NCBI RefSeq assembly: GCF_005845035.1
Contig: NZ_SPFO01000001.1
Coordinates: forward strand, 124,001-188,000
Source: Collinsella aerofaciens
Lineage (GTDB): Bacteria > Actinomycetota > Coriobacteriia > Coriobacteriales > Coriobacteriaceae
Length of the DNA stretch: 64,000 bases
Direction: 5' to 3'
Positions 49,372 through 57,777 of this stretch are shown here, piece after piece; within the stretch, counting starts at the first letter, position 1, and each line of letters opens with the position of its first letter. The position numbers and the translations under genes were made by a program. Under the pieces are notes generated by a model, which made no database searches, had not been told where the DNA came from, and saw nothing but the letters and a program-made list of their open reading frames with translations.

Positions 49372-50715
49372 ATGTTCGACAAAGTGCTCATCGCCAACCG
49401 CGGCGAGGTCGCGGTCCGTGTTATCCGCGCGTGCCGCGATATGGGCATCAAGACCGTCGCCGTCTACTCCACGGCCGATGCGGACGCGCTGCACGTGCAG
49501 CTTGCCGACGAGGCGTATTGCATCGGCGGCCCGCGTCTTGCCGAGAGCTACCTCAACGACGATGCCGTGCTCACCTGTGCCGTAAAGTCGGGAGCTAAGG
49601 CGATCCATCCCGGCTATGGCTTCTTTTCCGAGAAGGCGAGCTTCGTGCGCGACTGCGACAAGTATGGCCTGGCGTTTGTCGGTCCTTCGGCCGAGGTGAT
49701 CGACAACATGGGCGACAAGGACGCCGCACGCCGAACGGCTGCCGCGGCGGGCGTGCCCATCGTTCCGGGCTGCGATTTGCTCAAAAGCCCTGAGGAGGCG
49801 ACGGCCGAGGCCGAGCGCATCGGCTGCCCCGTGCTTATTAAGGCGCGGGCGGGCGGTGGCGGTCGTGGTATTCGCAAGGTCGAGCGCGTGGAAGACGCGG
49901 CAAAGGCCTTTATTGAAGCACGTGCCGAGGGCGAGGCCGTTTTTGGCGACGGCGAGTGTTACATGGAGAAGTTCGTCGCGCCGGCGCACCACGTTGAGGT
50001 GCAGATTATGGCCGATAAGCAGGGCCATGTGTTTTCGCTCGGCGAGCGTGAGTGCTCGGTGCAGCGCCGCAACCAAAAGCTGATCGAGGAGAGCCCCGCA
50101 CCGTGCCTCGACGGACACGACGACATTCGTGCCCGTATGCACAAGGCGGCGCGTGACCTGGCTCGTGCCGTTGGCTATGAGGGCGCCGGCACCATTGAGT
50201 TTCTGTACTCAGATGACGGCAATTTCTACTTTATGGAAATGAACACGCGCTTGCAGGTGGAGCATCCGGTTACGGAGTTTGTGACCGATACCGACCTGGT
50301 CAAGTGGCAGCTGCGCGTGGCAGCCGGCCAGCCTCTGCCATTTGAGCAGGAGGACGTGCCGGTCCGCAACCACGCCATGGAGTGCCGCATCAATGCCGAA
50401 ACGCCGGACTTTCTGCCGTCATGCGGAACGGTCACCGCGTTGCGTGTACCGGGTGGTCCGCGCGTGCGCTGGGATTCGGCCATGTTCACCGGTGCGACAG
50501 TTCCGCCGTACTACGACTCCATGCTCGGCAAGCTCATCGTGTGTGCGCCCACGCGTGACGGCGCCATTCGCAAGATGCGCTCGGCCCTGGGCGAGCTCGT
50601 GATTGAGGGCGTGAGCGAAAACAGCGAGCTTCAGCTCGACGTGCTGGCAAACGGCGAGTTCTTGTCGGGCATGTATCACACCGATCTGATGGGGCATCTC
50701 TATGCTGATGAATAG
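49372..50715 (+). CDS. accC: Biotin carboxylase subunit of acetyl-CoA carboxylase
   Basis: ATP-grasp enzyme that carboxylates biotin on AccB. The 447-residue protein starts MFDKVLIANRGEVAVRVIRACRDMGI, with IKARAGGGGRGIRKV (glycine-rich ATP lid), ERECSVQRRNQKLIEE and MEMNTRLQVEHPVTE. A long upstream ORF overlapping fabZ is ruled out because AAGGAAGG precedes this ATG. accDA begins 14 nt before its end. Confidence 0.97.
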   Translation: MFDKVLIANRGEVAVRVIRACRDMGIKTVAVYSTADADALHVQLADEAYCIGGPRLAESYLNDDAVLTCAVKSGAKAIHPGYGFFSEKASFVRDCDKYGLAFVGPSAEVIDNMGDKDAARRTAAAAGVPIVPGCDLLKSPEEATAEAERIGCPVLIKARAGGGGRGIRKVERVEDAAKAFIEARAEGEAVFGDGECYMEKFVAPAHHVEVQIMADKQGHVFSLGERECSVQRRNQKLIEESPAPCLDGHDDIRARMHKAARDLARAVGYEGAGTIEFLYSDDGNFYFMEMNTRLQVEHPVTEFVTDTDLVKWQLRVAAGQPLPFEQEDVPVRNHAMECRINAETPDFLPSCGTVTALRVPGGPRVRWDSAMFTGATVPPYYDSMLGKLIVCAPTRDGAIRKMRSALGELVIEGVSENSELQLDVLANGEFLSGMYHTDLMGHLYADE

Positions 50716-52426
50716 AAAAGCGAAGACGGTCAATGTCCTTGAGGGGCCGATGACCGAGTCGTGCGCCGAGTTTCCCGCGCGCCATGTGTTTATCAAGTGT
50801 CCGGAGTGCCGCCGTGTGATCGATGAGGCACGCCTGCACGACAACCTCGAGGTCTGCCCTCGTTGCGGCAAACACTTTCGCGTGAGCGGTCGCGCGCGCA
50901 TGCGCATGACGGTCGACGAGGGCACGTTTGAGGAATGGGATGCCAATCTGGCGTCGGAGGACTTCCTCTCGTTTCCCGGCTATGCCGACAAGCTTAAGAG
51001 CGTGAGCGAGCGTTCGGGCGAGCGCGATGCCGTTGTGTGCGGCAGGGGCAAAATCTGCGGTTGCGATACCGCGCTCTTCTTTATGGACGCCAACTTTATG
51101 ATGGGCTCGATGGGTTCCGTGGTGGGCGAGAAGATCTGTCGCACATTTGAGCATGCGACCGAGCTGGGATTGCCAGTTGTCGGCTTTACCGTTTCGGGCG
51201 GTGCGCGCATGCAAGAGGGCGTGACATCGCTTATGCAGATGGCCAAGATTTCTGCGGCGGTTAGGCGCCATAGCGAGGCGGGCGGCCTGTATATCACGGT
51301 GCTCACCGACCCCACGACCGGAGGCGTAACCGCGAGCTTTGCCATGGAGGGCGACATTATCCTGGCCGAGCCCGATGCCCTGACGGCATTTGCCGGCCCG
51401 CGCGTGATCGAGCAGAACATGCATAAGCGACTGCCCAAGGGATTCCAGCGCTCCGAGTTTTTGCTGGAGCACGGCTTTTGCGATGCCGTTGTTCCGCGTG
51501 GCGAGATTGCGCTCACGGTAGGCGAGCTGCTGGCGCTGCACGAAGGGCACGCGCCCGGCCTGGGGGCACCGCACGAGATCGTGCATACGGGTCGCCGCGG
51601 CAAAAAGCTGGGGCACTTGTTTAAGCGATCGGCGGCACCAAAAACCGCGCTCGAGATTGTCAAGCAGACCCGCTCGGCAGATCGTGCCACGGCGGGTGAG
51701 ATAATCTCGCTGGGCCTGGATGGATTTGTGGAGCTGCACGGCGACCGTTACTTTGGCGACGACGCCGCTGTGGTGGCTGGCATTGGCTGGAAAGACGGAC
51801 GCCCCGTAACGGTCATCGCCATTGAGCGCGGCACCACGACCAAAGAGCGTATGCGCCGCAACTTTGGCATGGCGCATCCCGAGGGCTACCGCAAAGCGCG
51901 TCGCCTTATGCGCCAGGCCGAAAAGTTTGGTCGACCGGTTCTGTGCCTGGTCGATACTTCGGGCGCGTTTTGCGGCATCGGTGCCGAGGAGCGCGGTCAG
52001 GGCGAGGCGATTGCCCAGAATCTCATGGAGATGAGCGGCCTTAAGACGCCGATTGTCTCGGTGGTGACAGGCGAAGGCGGCTCTGGTGGCGCGCTGGCGC
52101 TGTCCATGGCCGACCGCATCCTGATGCTCTCGAGCTCGGCCTATTCGGTCGTGAGCCCCGAGGCCTGTGCGTCGATCCTGTGGAAGGATACCGAGCGCGC
52201 GAATGAGGCCGCCGAGGCGCTGAAGCTCACGGCTCCCGATCTGTTGGCGCTCGGCATCATCGACGGCATTGTCGACGATAGGGGCCTGTCGCATGAGGAG
52301 ATCGCCGGCGCCGTCATGTCCTCGGCATTTGATGCCTTCGATACGCTTGGGCGGCTCGACGACGCGACCCTCGCAAACCTCCGCTACGAAAAGTACCGCG
52401 CAATCGGTCGGTACAGCACGATGTAA
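50702..52426 (+). CDS. accDA: Acetyl-CoA carboxylase carboxyltransferase, fused beta-alpha chain
   Basis: Transfers the carboxyl group from biotin to acetyl-CoA. The 574-residue protein carries AccD first: a zinc finger with Cys33, Cys36, Cys52 and Cys55, then VVGFTVSGGARMQEGVTSLMQMAK and LTDPTTGGVTASFAMEGD. From about residue 305 AccA follows (TAGEIISLGLDGFVELHGDRYFGDD ... RNFGMAHPEGYRKARRLMRQAEKF ... GEGGSGGALALSMAD). AccD and AccA are separate in E. coli and streptococci. It overlaps accC by 14 nt. An ATG two codons later is an alternative start. No terminator is evident before the repeat that follows. Confidence 0.96.
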   Translation: MLMNRKAKTVNVLEGPMTESCAEFPARHVFIKCPECRRVIDEARLHDNLEVCPRCGKHFRVSGRARMRMTVDEGTFEEWDANLASEDFLSFPGYADKLKSVSERSGERDAVVCGRGKICGCDTALFFMDANFMMGSMGSVVGEKICRTFEHATELGLPVVGFTVSGGARMQEGVTSLMQMAKISAAVRRHSEAGGLYITVLTDPTTGGVTASFAMEGDIILAEPDALTAFAGPRVIEQNMHKRLPKGFQRSEFLLEHGFCDAVVPRGEIALTVGELLALHEGHAPGLGAPHEIVHTGRRGKKLGHLFKRSAAPKTALEIVKQTRSADRATAGEIISLGLDGFVELHGDRYFGDDAAVVAGIGWKDGRPVTVIAIERGTTTKERMRRNFGMAHPEGYRKARRLMRQAEKFGRPVLCLVDTSGAFCGIGAEERGQGEAIAQNLMEMSGLKTPIVSVVTGEGGSGGALALSMADRILMLSSSAYSVVSPEACASILWKDTERANEAAEALKLTAPDLLALGIIDGIVDDRGLSHEEIAGAVMSSAFDAFDTLGRLDDATLANLRYEKYRAIGRYSTM

Positions 52427-52455
52427 CAAAGGGACAGTCCGCATGTCACATTGGG
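52427..52455. repeat. Repeat left of the PTS gene, GGGACAG family
   Basis: CAAAGGGACAGTCC followed by GCATGTCACATTGG matches, with a few changes, the sequence at 53691-53719. It directly follows the accDA stop and contains an ATG in frame with the PTS gene. Confidence 0.75.
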
Positions 52456-52466
52456 AAAGGGTTCCT

Positions 52467-53681
52467 GTGTCACAAGTTTCTAACACCTCGTTTACAACGA
52501 CGGTTTCATCAAACGCCATGGCCGTGGTGGACTATCTGTCCAAAAGCATGATGTCGGCGCTGCCGTTTATTGTCTGCGCGGCGTTGTTCCGCACCGTCGC
52601 CGTCATTATGGGCGAAGGCATGCTGGGCCTATGGTCTGCCGATTCCGAAATCTATCGCCTGTTCTACAGTTGGCTCTATAACGCCGGCTACTACTTTTTG
52701 CCCATTTATCTTGGTTGGGCGGCCGCCCGCCAGCTCGGTTGCTCGGAGCAGCTGGGCATGATGCTGGGCGGCGTATTGATTGCGCCCGATCTGCTTAAGC
52801 TCGTCGATGCCGCATCGACGACGGGGGCATCGATGACTTCCGTGTATGGCCTGCTTCCCGCGCCGGTCAACGATTACACGACGACTGTTATTCCGGTTCT
52901 CATCTCGGTACCCGTGCTTTGGCGAGTGGAGTGTTTCTTTCGGCGCGTTATCCCTCAGGCCGTGGCGTTTTCGTTCGTTCCGTTTGCGACCATGCTCGTC
53001 ATGGTTCCGGTTTCGCTGTGTATCACGGCACCGGCGGGCAGCTATCTGGGCATGCTGTTGGGCCAGCTTATGTTTATGCTTGGCAATTCCGGTGGCATCG
53101 TGTCGCTGCTCACGCTCATGGGGCTTGCCGCGGGCTGGGAGTTCCTAAAGATCGCGGGCGTCAGCAACGTCGTCCTATCGCTCGCCTACGCGCAGTTTAT
53201 GAGTGTGGGAACGGATTCGTGCATTCTGATCGCCGCGACGATGGCAACGTTTGCCGTTTGGGGCATGCCCTTTGGCGCGTCGCTCCGCGTTGCGGATAAG
53301 GACGAGAAGGCGCTCATGCTGGGCTATTCGATCTCGGGTGTTCTTGGCGGCGTAAGCGAGCCGGCGCTGTACGGTTGCGGCTTTAAATATGGCAGGTGCC
53401 TGACGTACATGGCCATTGGTGGTGCCGTCGGAGGCCTTGTTGCGGCCGTGGGCCACGTTACGGCCTATACCATCGGCATGACGAATGTCCTCATGGTCAT
53501 TGGCTTTGCCACAGGTGGTTTTTCGAACCTGCTGTGGTGCTGCGTTGCCGGCGGCACGGCATTTGCGGTGTCTGCGGCGCTGAGCTACTGCTTTGGCGTG
53601 GTGCCGGCGAAGGGGCAGGCGGCAGGAGACGGAGCCGATTCGCCCAAAACCTCGAAGAGCGTGGCCGAGGCAAGCGCATAA
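52467..53681 (+). CDS. PTS EIIC component, beta-glucoside/sucrose family, stand-alone
   Basis: A 404-residue sugar permease domain with about ten hydrophobic segments. LSKSMMSALPFIVCAALFRTVAVIMG, AGYYFLPIYLGWAAARQLGCSEQLGMMLGGVLIAPDLL and SGVLGGVSEPALYGCGFKYGR are the EIIC landmarks; the last includes the conserved Glu-Pro. EIIB and EIIA are missing, so phosphorylation must come from proteins elsewhere, or transport may be uncoupled. The GTG start with AAAGGG ahead is preferred; an ATG eight codons upstream lies inside a repeat found on both sides of the gene. A terminator follows. Confidence 0.85.
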   Translation: MSQVSNTSFTTTVSSNAMAVVDYLSKSMMSALPFIVCAALFRTVAVIMGEGMLGLWSADSEIYRLFYSWLYNAGYYFLPIYLGWAAARQLGCSEQLGMMLGGVLIAPDLLKLVDAASTTGASMTSVYGLLPAPVNDYTTTVIPVLISVPVLWRVECFFRRVIPQAVAFSFVPFATMLVMVPVSLCITAPAGSYLGMLLGQLMFMLGNSGGIVSLLTLMGLAAGWEFLKIAGVSNVVLSLAYAQFMSVGTDSCILIAATMATFAVWGMPFGASLRVADKDEKALMLGYSISGVLGGVSEPALYGCGFKYGRCLTYMAIGGAVGGLVAAVGHVTAYTIGMTNVLMVIGFATGGFSNLLWCCVAGGTAFAVSAALSYCFGVVPAKGQAAGDGADSPKTSKSVAEASA

Positions 53682-53690
53682 ATCGATCGA

Positions 53691-53719
53691 CAAAGGGGCA
53701 GTCCCGCATGTCACATTCC
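53691..53719. repeat. Repeat right of the PTS gene, GGGACAG family
   Basis: CAAAGGGGCAGTCCC followed by GCATGTCACATTCC, nearly the same as 52427-52455 and in the same orientation, so the PTS gene is bounded by about 27-bp direct repeats. Confidence 0.75.
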
Positions 53720-53753
53720 AAGGCCGCGGCCCGTGTGGGCTGCGGCCTTTTTG
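53720..53753 (+). terminator. Terminator after the PTS gene
   Basis: AAGGCCGCGGCCC pairs with GGGCTGCGGCCTT (one G-U) around GTGT, then TTT. Confidence 0.9.
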
Positions 53754-53831
53754 TATCTGGGGAACAAAGTGGCTACACTACAATCCGGTCAAGCAATAGA
53801 TATATAAGTAGTACCGTGGGGGCGGATGCAG

Positions 53832-54986
53832 ATGGTCGAGTGGATTGTTAGGCGCGCGCAGGGCGATCGTGCGCGTGTGGGCACGTTAGCGGGCATGGTG
53901 TGTATTGTCGCCAATGTGGCGCTATGCGCTGCAAAGGGTGCCATTGGTGTGGTTTCGGGATCGGTTTCGATTGTGGCGGATGCCATGAACAACCTGTCCG
54001 ATGCCAGCTCGAATATCGTGAGCGTGCTGGGCTTTAAGTTGGCGAGCAAGCCGGCCGACCCCGAGCATCCTTACGGCCACGGTCGCTACGAGTATCTTTC
54101 GGGATTGGTCGTGGCGGCCCTCGTGCTGCTGATTGGCGTTGAGCTGGTGAAGTCCTCGGTTGAGCGCGTCATCCACCCCGAACCTGTCGAGTTCTCGCTT
54201 GCCCTGGTGGCAGTTCTAGTGCTCTCGATGGTCGTTAAGCTGTGGATGGCGGCCCTCAACCAAAAGCTCGGCGATCGCATTGAGTCCGAGACACTGCATG
54301 CGACCGCGCAAGATTCCAAGAACGATGTTCTTGCCACAGGCGCCGTGCTGGCGTGCGCAATTGTTTCGCAGGTGACGCACATCAATCTTGACGCATGGGT
54401 CGGCCTTGCCGTTGGCGCTTATATTGGCTGGAGCGGCTTTGAACTCATCCAGGATACGGTGAGTCCGCTTTTGGGCCAGACGCCCGATCCTAAGCTGGTC
54501 AAGCACATTCGAGACAAGATCATGAGCTACCCCGGCGTTTTGGGCGTTCACGATCTGATGGTTCACGACTACGGCCCGGGCAGGAAGTTTGCAAGTGCAC
54601 ATGCCGAGATGGCAGCCGAGGCCAGCCCGCTGGAAAGTCACGACACGCTCGATAACATCGAGCAGGCGTTTAGGAACGAAGACGGCATGATTGTCACGCT
54701 CCATTACGACCCCATCGTGACCGACGATCCCAAGGTGGCGAGCGTGCGTTTACGCATTAACGCCATGGCTCAACAGATCGATAGCCGCCTTTCAATTCAC
54801 GATCTGCGCTGTGTGCCGGGCCCTACGCACACCAACGTGATCTTTGACTGCGTGCGGCCCTCGGATCTGCAGATGAGTGCCGAGGACCTAAAACACGAGT
54901 TGGCACAACGGGTCGAATCGGAATATCCCAAGTCGGTTGCCAAGATTACGATCGACGAGGACTATGTCGGCCATACCCACGAGTAA
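53832..54986 (+). CDS. Cation diffusion facilitator metal transporter
   Basis: A 384-residue exporter of Zn(II), Mn(II) or Fe(II) by proton antiport. Six membrane segments lie in the first 210 residues. Metal residues: DAMNNLSDASSN (DxxxD, TM2), HPYGHGRYEYL, and HATAQDSKND (HxxxD, TM5). The C-terminal cytoplasmic domain (about 210-384) is longer than in FieF and contains a second ferredoxin-like half (ASVRLRINAMAQQIDSRLSIHDLRCVPG). The ATG at 53832 has GGGGGCGG 6 nt upstream; another ATG two codons earlier is possible. Confidence 0.93.
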   Translation: MVEWIVRRAQGDRARVGTLAGMVCIVANVALCAAKGAIGVVSGSVSIVADAMNNLSDASSNIVSVLGFKLASKPADPEHPYGHGRYEYLSGLVVAALVLLIGVELVKSSVERVIHPEPVEFSLALVAVLVLSMVVKLWMAALNQKLGDRIESETLHATAQDSKNDVLATGAVLACAIVSQVTHINLDAWVGLAVGAYIGWSGFELIQDTVSPLLGQTPDPKLVKHIRDKIMSYPGVLGVHDLMVHDYGPGRKFASAHAEMAAEASPLESHDTLDNIEQAFRNEDGMIVTLHYDPIVTDDPKVASVRLRINAMAQQIDSRLSIHDLRCVPGPTHTNVIFDCVRPSDLQMSAEDLKHELAQRVESEYPKSVAKITIDEDYVGHTHE

Positions 54987-55025
54987 GGTCACGCCGATAA
55001 AGCAACTGATGCAGAAGGGGAGAGC

Positions 55026-55652
55026 ATGAAGCGCCTATACCTACTCCGCCACGGCCAGACGGAATTCAACGTCAAAAAGCTCGTCCAGGGTCGCTGCGAT
55101 TCTCCGCTCACCGATCTGGGCCGCCAGCAGGCACGGGCGGCAGCCGCATGGCTCAAGGCCCACGGCGTCGTTCCCGACAAAGTGGTCTCATCACCCTTAG
55201 GCCGAGCCATGGACACAGCTCAGCTCGTCGCATGCGAGCTCATCGGCCCGGATGCAGCAGTCGAGCCCTGCAAAGGCATTATCGAGCGCTGCTACGGCAC
55301 CTTCGAAGAAGGCCCCCACGACGCCCTCCCCACCGACGTCTGGGATCCGGGCGAGGACCTGGTCCCCTTCGGAGGAGAAGGAAGCCGCGCGCTGCAAGAG
55401 CGCATGGTAGACACTCTCACCGATATCATGGGCGTCGAGGGCATCGAAACCCTCCTGGCAGTAAGCCACGGCAGCGCCAGCCGCCAATTCATCAAGGCTG
55501 CAGCCCCAGAGGGCTTCGAGCTCCCAGCAAAACTCCCCAACTGCGCCATCATGATCTTCAATTTCGATGAGGCAAAGCCACAAGCAGAAGGCGAGCCAAT
55601 GCAATGCAAGTTCACCCTCCAGCAAATAGTGGACCCTCAACAAAGTAATTAG
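55026..55652 (+). CDS. Histidine phosphatase family protein (phosphoglycerate-mutase-like)
   Basis: A 208-residue cytoplasmic phosphatase. The phospho-His motif LLRHGQTEFN is at 6-15, with the second Arg in SSPLGRAMDTA, Glu in IIERCYGTFEE and the second His in AVSHGSASRQ. This is the cofactor-independent GpmB/CobC-like group; activity on phosphoglycerate or another phosphate ester cannot be told. Third codon positions are rich in A and C compared with neighbours, as in the last third of the aminotransferase at 24955-25320. AAGGGGAG precedes the ATG. The CDF gene ends 39 nt upstream. Confidence 0.9.
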   Translation: MKRLYLLRHGQTEFNVKKLVQGRCDSPLTDLGRQQARAAAAWLKAHGVVPDKVVSSPLGRAMDTAQLVACELIGPDAAVEPCKGIIERCYGTFEEGPHDALPTDVWDPGEDLVPFGGEGSRALQERMVDTLTDIMGVEGIETLLAVSHGSASRQFIKAAAPEGFELPAKLPNCAIMIFNFDEAKPQAEGEPMQCKFTLQQIVDPQQSN

Positions 55653-55687
55653 CTGAGCGAGCAAGGTTTAGCAGACATCAACGTGGC

Positions 55688-55850
55688 GTTCCCAGTGTGC
55701 GGCGGAGGGGGCGGGCCTGAGACATATTAAGGTTGTCGCGAGTTCCGCACGAACAGGAGAGCACTTAATGTGCTCTCCGTCGTGAGCAGGACTGTAGAGC
55801 AGCAACCTTAATATGTCTCAGGCCCGCCCCCTCCGCCGCACACTGGGAAC
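55688..55850 (+). repeat. Variable-arm palindromic element, copy D
   Basis: Arms 55688-55735 and 55803-55850 are complementary over 48 bp with no mismatch. CGTGGC and GCCACG extend the stem outside with a 2-nt bulge. The 67-nt core (55736-55802) keeps TCGCGAGTTCCGCAC and GCAGGACTGTAGAGCAG but has the hairpin GGAGAGCAC-TTAAT-GTGCTCTCC. No other terminator follows the phosphatase gene. Confidence 0.95.
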
Positions 55851-55921
55851 GTGCCACGCACTTTACCTGCGTAAACAATGTGAGTGAAATATGAATCTCG
55901 ATGGATACGCCCGCAGCCGTG

Positions 55922-55927
55922 TATACT
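55922..55927 (+). promoter_or_regulatory. Candidate -10 box of the rplC operon
   Basis: TATACT lies about 190 nt before rplC, after element D. A good -35 box is not seen. Confidence 0.35.
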
Positions 55928-56038
55928 AAACAGCTGTGTGAAACCAGGGGAGTATTCTGGCTGGACAAAATGCCTGCTTAATAGGGTTGTCAGGTAGTCC
56001 GGGCGAAATACAAGGCTGGGGAGCACGTCGTGTAAGTA

Positions 56039-56090
56039 GTGGTCCTCTAGGGGCGTACGCTCGGTGGTGTACGCATTGTCCCAAGACCAC
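56039..56090 (+). ncRNA. Structured leader upstream of rplC
   Basis: GTGGTC (56039-56044) pairs with GACCAC (56085-56090), and inside GCGTAC (56053-56058) pairs with GTACGC (56069-56074). The position fits an autogenous r-protein leader, such as the L4 leader of the S10 operon, but I do not recognise a known consensus. Confidence 0.4.
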
Positions 56091-56110
56091 GCGAGAGTTG
56101 GGATCATATC

Positions 56111-56731
56111 TTGATCAGCATGATTCTCGGCCGCAAGATTGGCATGACCCAGGTTTGGGACGAGGACGACAACGTCGTTCCCGTCACGGTCATCCAGGCT
56201 GGCCCCTGCGCTGTCTCGCAGGTTAAAACTCAGGCAACCGACGGCTATGATGCCGTCCAGATCGGTTTCGGCGACATCAAGGCCAAGAACGTGAACAAGC
56301 CCATGGCTGGTCACTTCGCCAAGGCTGGCGTCGAGCCTGTCCGCTTCCTTCGTGAGGTCCGCGTCGAGAACGGCGAGGAGCACAAGGTCGGCGAGGTCGT
56401 CACCGTCGCTGATTTCGCTGATGTCGAGAAGGTCGACGTCATCGGTACCTCCAAGGGTAAGGGCTTCCAGGGTCGCATCAAGCGCTGGGGTCAGCGCCGC
56501 GGTCCTATGACGCATGGTTCTCACTTCCAGCGTCACCCCGGTTCTATCGGTCAGTGCGCCTATCCTGCGCGCGTCCTCAAGGGCGTCAAGATGGCCGGTC
56601 ACATGGGTAACGAGCGCGTTACCGTCAAGAACCTTTCCGTTGTCCGCATCGATGCCGAGCAGAACCTCATCTTGGTCAAGGGCGCTGTCCCGGGTGCCAA
56701 GAATGGTCTCGTCGCCATCCGTATGGCCTAA
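56111..56731 (+). CDS. rplC: 50S ribosomal protein L3
   Basis: Early assembly protein near the peptidyl-transferase centre, 206 residues. It starts [32 protein letters not shown] and contains [33 protein letters not shown], the central loop. A TTG start is kept because family members begin with MI(S/N)xILG; ATG three codons later is the alternative. It opens the second part of the S10 operon, away from rpsJ. Confidence 0.96.
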   Translation: MISMILGRKIGMTQVWDEDDNVVPVTVIQAGPCAVSQVKTQATDGYDAVQIGFGDIKAKNVNKPMAGHFAKAGVEPVRFLREVRVENGEEHKVGEVVTVADFADVEKVDVIGTSKGKGFQGRIKRWGQRRGPMTHGSHFQRHPGSIGQCAYPARVLKGVKMAGHMGNERVTVKNLSVVRIDAEQNLILVKGAVPGAKNGLVAIRMA

Positions 56732-56777
56732 GGGCCCAGCCCATTTAGCCCAGCGTCATACCAAGGAGAACACTTAA

Positions 56778-57404
56778 ATGGCAAAGTTTGAAGTAAAGAA
56801 CAGCGAGGGCAAGAAGGTCGCCGAGGCCGAGCTCGCCGCTGAGGTGTACGGCATCGAGCCGAACATCCACGTTATGCACCACATCGTCAAGTGCCAGATG
56901 GCCTCTTGGCGTCAGGGCACCCAGTCCGCTAAGGGCCGCTCTGAGGTTTCCGGTGGCGGCAAGAAGCCTTGGCGTCAGAAGGGCACCGGCCGTGCCCGCC
57001 AGGGTTCCATCCGTGCTGCCCAGTGGCGTCACGGTGGCGTTGTCTTCGCCCCCAAGCCCCGTTCCTACGCTAAGCGTATGAACAACAAGGAGGTCAAGCT
57101 GGCTATGCGCTCCGCGCTGTCCGCCAAGCTGGCCGATGGCGAGCTCGTGCTCGTCGACGACTACGGCTTCGAGAAGCCTTCCACCAAGGCTGCCGTTGCC
57201 ATGCTCAAGGCTCTCGGCCTTGAGGGCAAGCGTCTGACCATCATCGTTCGCGATGAGGACGTCAACGCCTACCTGTCGTTCCGCAACATTCCCAAGACGT
57301 TCATCATCACCGCCGACGAGGCCAACACCTACGATCTCGTCAACAACAACGCCGTGCTGATGCCCGCCGACATCGCCGCTCACTTCGGGGAGGTGCTTGC
57401 TTAA
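56778..57404 (+). CDS. rplD: 50S ribosomal protein L4
   Basis: Tunnel-lining protein and, in other bacteria, repressor of the S10 operon. It has 208 residues, with the extended loop SGGGKKPWRQKGTGRARQGSIRAAQWRHGGVVFAPKPR near residue 60-95. AAGGAG lies about 11 nt before the ATG. rplW starts directly after the stop codon. Confidence 0.98.
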   Translation: MAKFEVKNSEGKKVAEAELAAEVYGIEPNIHVMHHIVKCQMASWRQGTQSAKGRSEVSGGGKKPWRQKGTGRARQGSIRAAQWRHGGVVFAPKPRSYAKRMNNKEVKLAMRSALSAKLADGELVLVDDYGFEKPSTKAAVAMLKALGLEGKRLTIIVRDEDVNAYLSFRNIPKTFIITADEANTYDLVNNNAVLMPADIAAHFGEVLA

Positions 57405-57692
57405 ATGACCGCCCACGAGATCATCATCCGTCCGATCGTGTCCGAGCGTTCCTTCTCCGGCATGGAGCAGAACAAGTACACGTTCGAGGTCGCCAAGGAT
57501 GCTAACAAGTATCAGATCAAGGACGCTGTCGAGGAGATCTTCGGCGTCAAGGTCGTTCGCGTGAACACCCTGACGGTCAAGCCCAAGACCAAGCGCGTGC
57601 GCTATGTCGCCGGCAAGACCCGTTCTTGGAAGAAGGCCATCGTCACGCTGGCCGAGGGCGACACCATCGAGGTCTTTGGCAACCAGGCCTAA
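57405..57692 (+). CDS. rplW: 50S ribosomal protein L23
   Basis: Exit-tunnel protein and docking site for SRP and trigger factor. The 95-residue protein reads TAHEIIIRPIVSERSFSGMEQNKYTFEVAKDANKYQIKDAVEEIFGVKVVRVNTL. The ATG abuts the rplD stop with GGGGAGG inside rplD. A 179-nt spacer follows before rplB. Confidence 0.98.
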   Translation: MTAHEIIIRPIVSERSFSGMEQNKYTFEVAKDANKYQIKDAVEEIFGVKVVRVNTLTVKPKTKRVRYVAGKTRSWKKAIVTLAEGDTIEVFGNQA

Positions 57693-57710
57693 GACTCGCT
57701 GCTGTTGAGT

Positions 57711-57777
57711 GAGCTCATGCCTCCCAAATAGGGGAGGCGGGAGCTCAAGGTTTTGGGCGTATAAAATGGACACGCCC
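57711..57777 (+). other. Structured spacer between rplW and rplB
   Basis: GAGCTC-AT-GCCTCCC (57711-57725) can pair with GGGAGGC-GG-GAGCTC (57732-57746). A second stem, GGGCGT with ACGCCC, follows at 57755-57777 and encloses TATAAA, a possible -10 box. It could be an attenuator or internal promoter; which one cannot be decided. Confidence 0.45.

Noticed and set aside
47046..49451. An 801-codon minus-strand frame opposite fabG-fabF-accB-fabZ
   Set aside because: It covers four well-supported plus-strand genes. Its His/Arg-rich translation has no domain.
52443..52466. ATG at 52443 as start of the EIIC gene
   Set aside because: It lies inside a repeat that recurs behind the gene, without a ribosome binding site; the GTG at 52467 has AAAGGG at a proper distance.
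50534..52519. A 661-codon minus-strand frame opposite accDA
   Set aside because: Shadow of the fused carboxyltransferase gene, whose motifs are clear on the plus strand.
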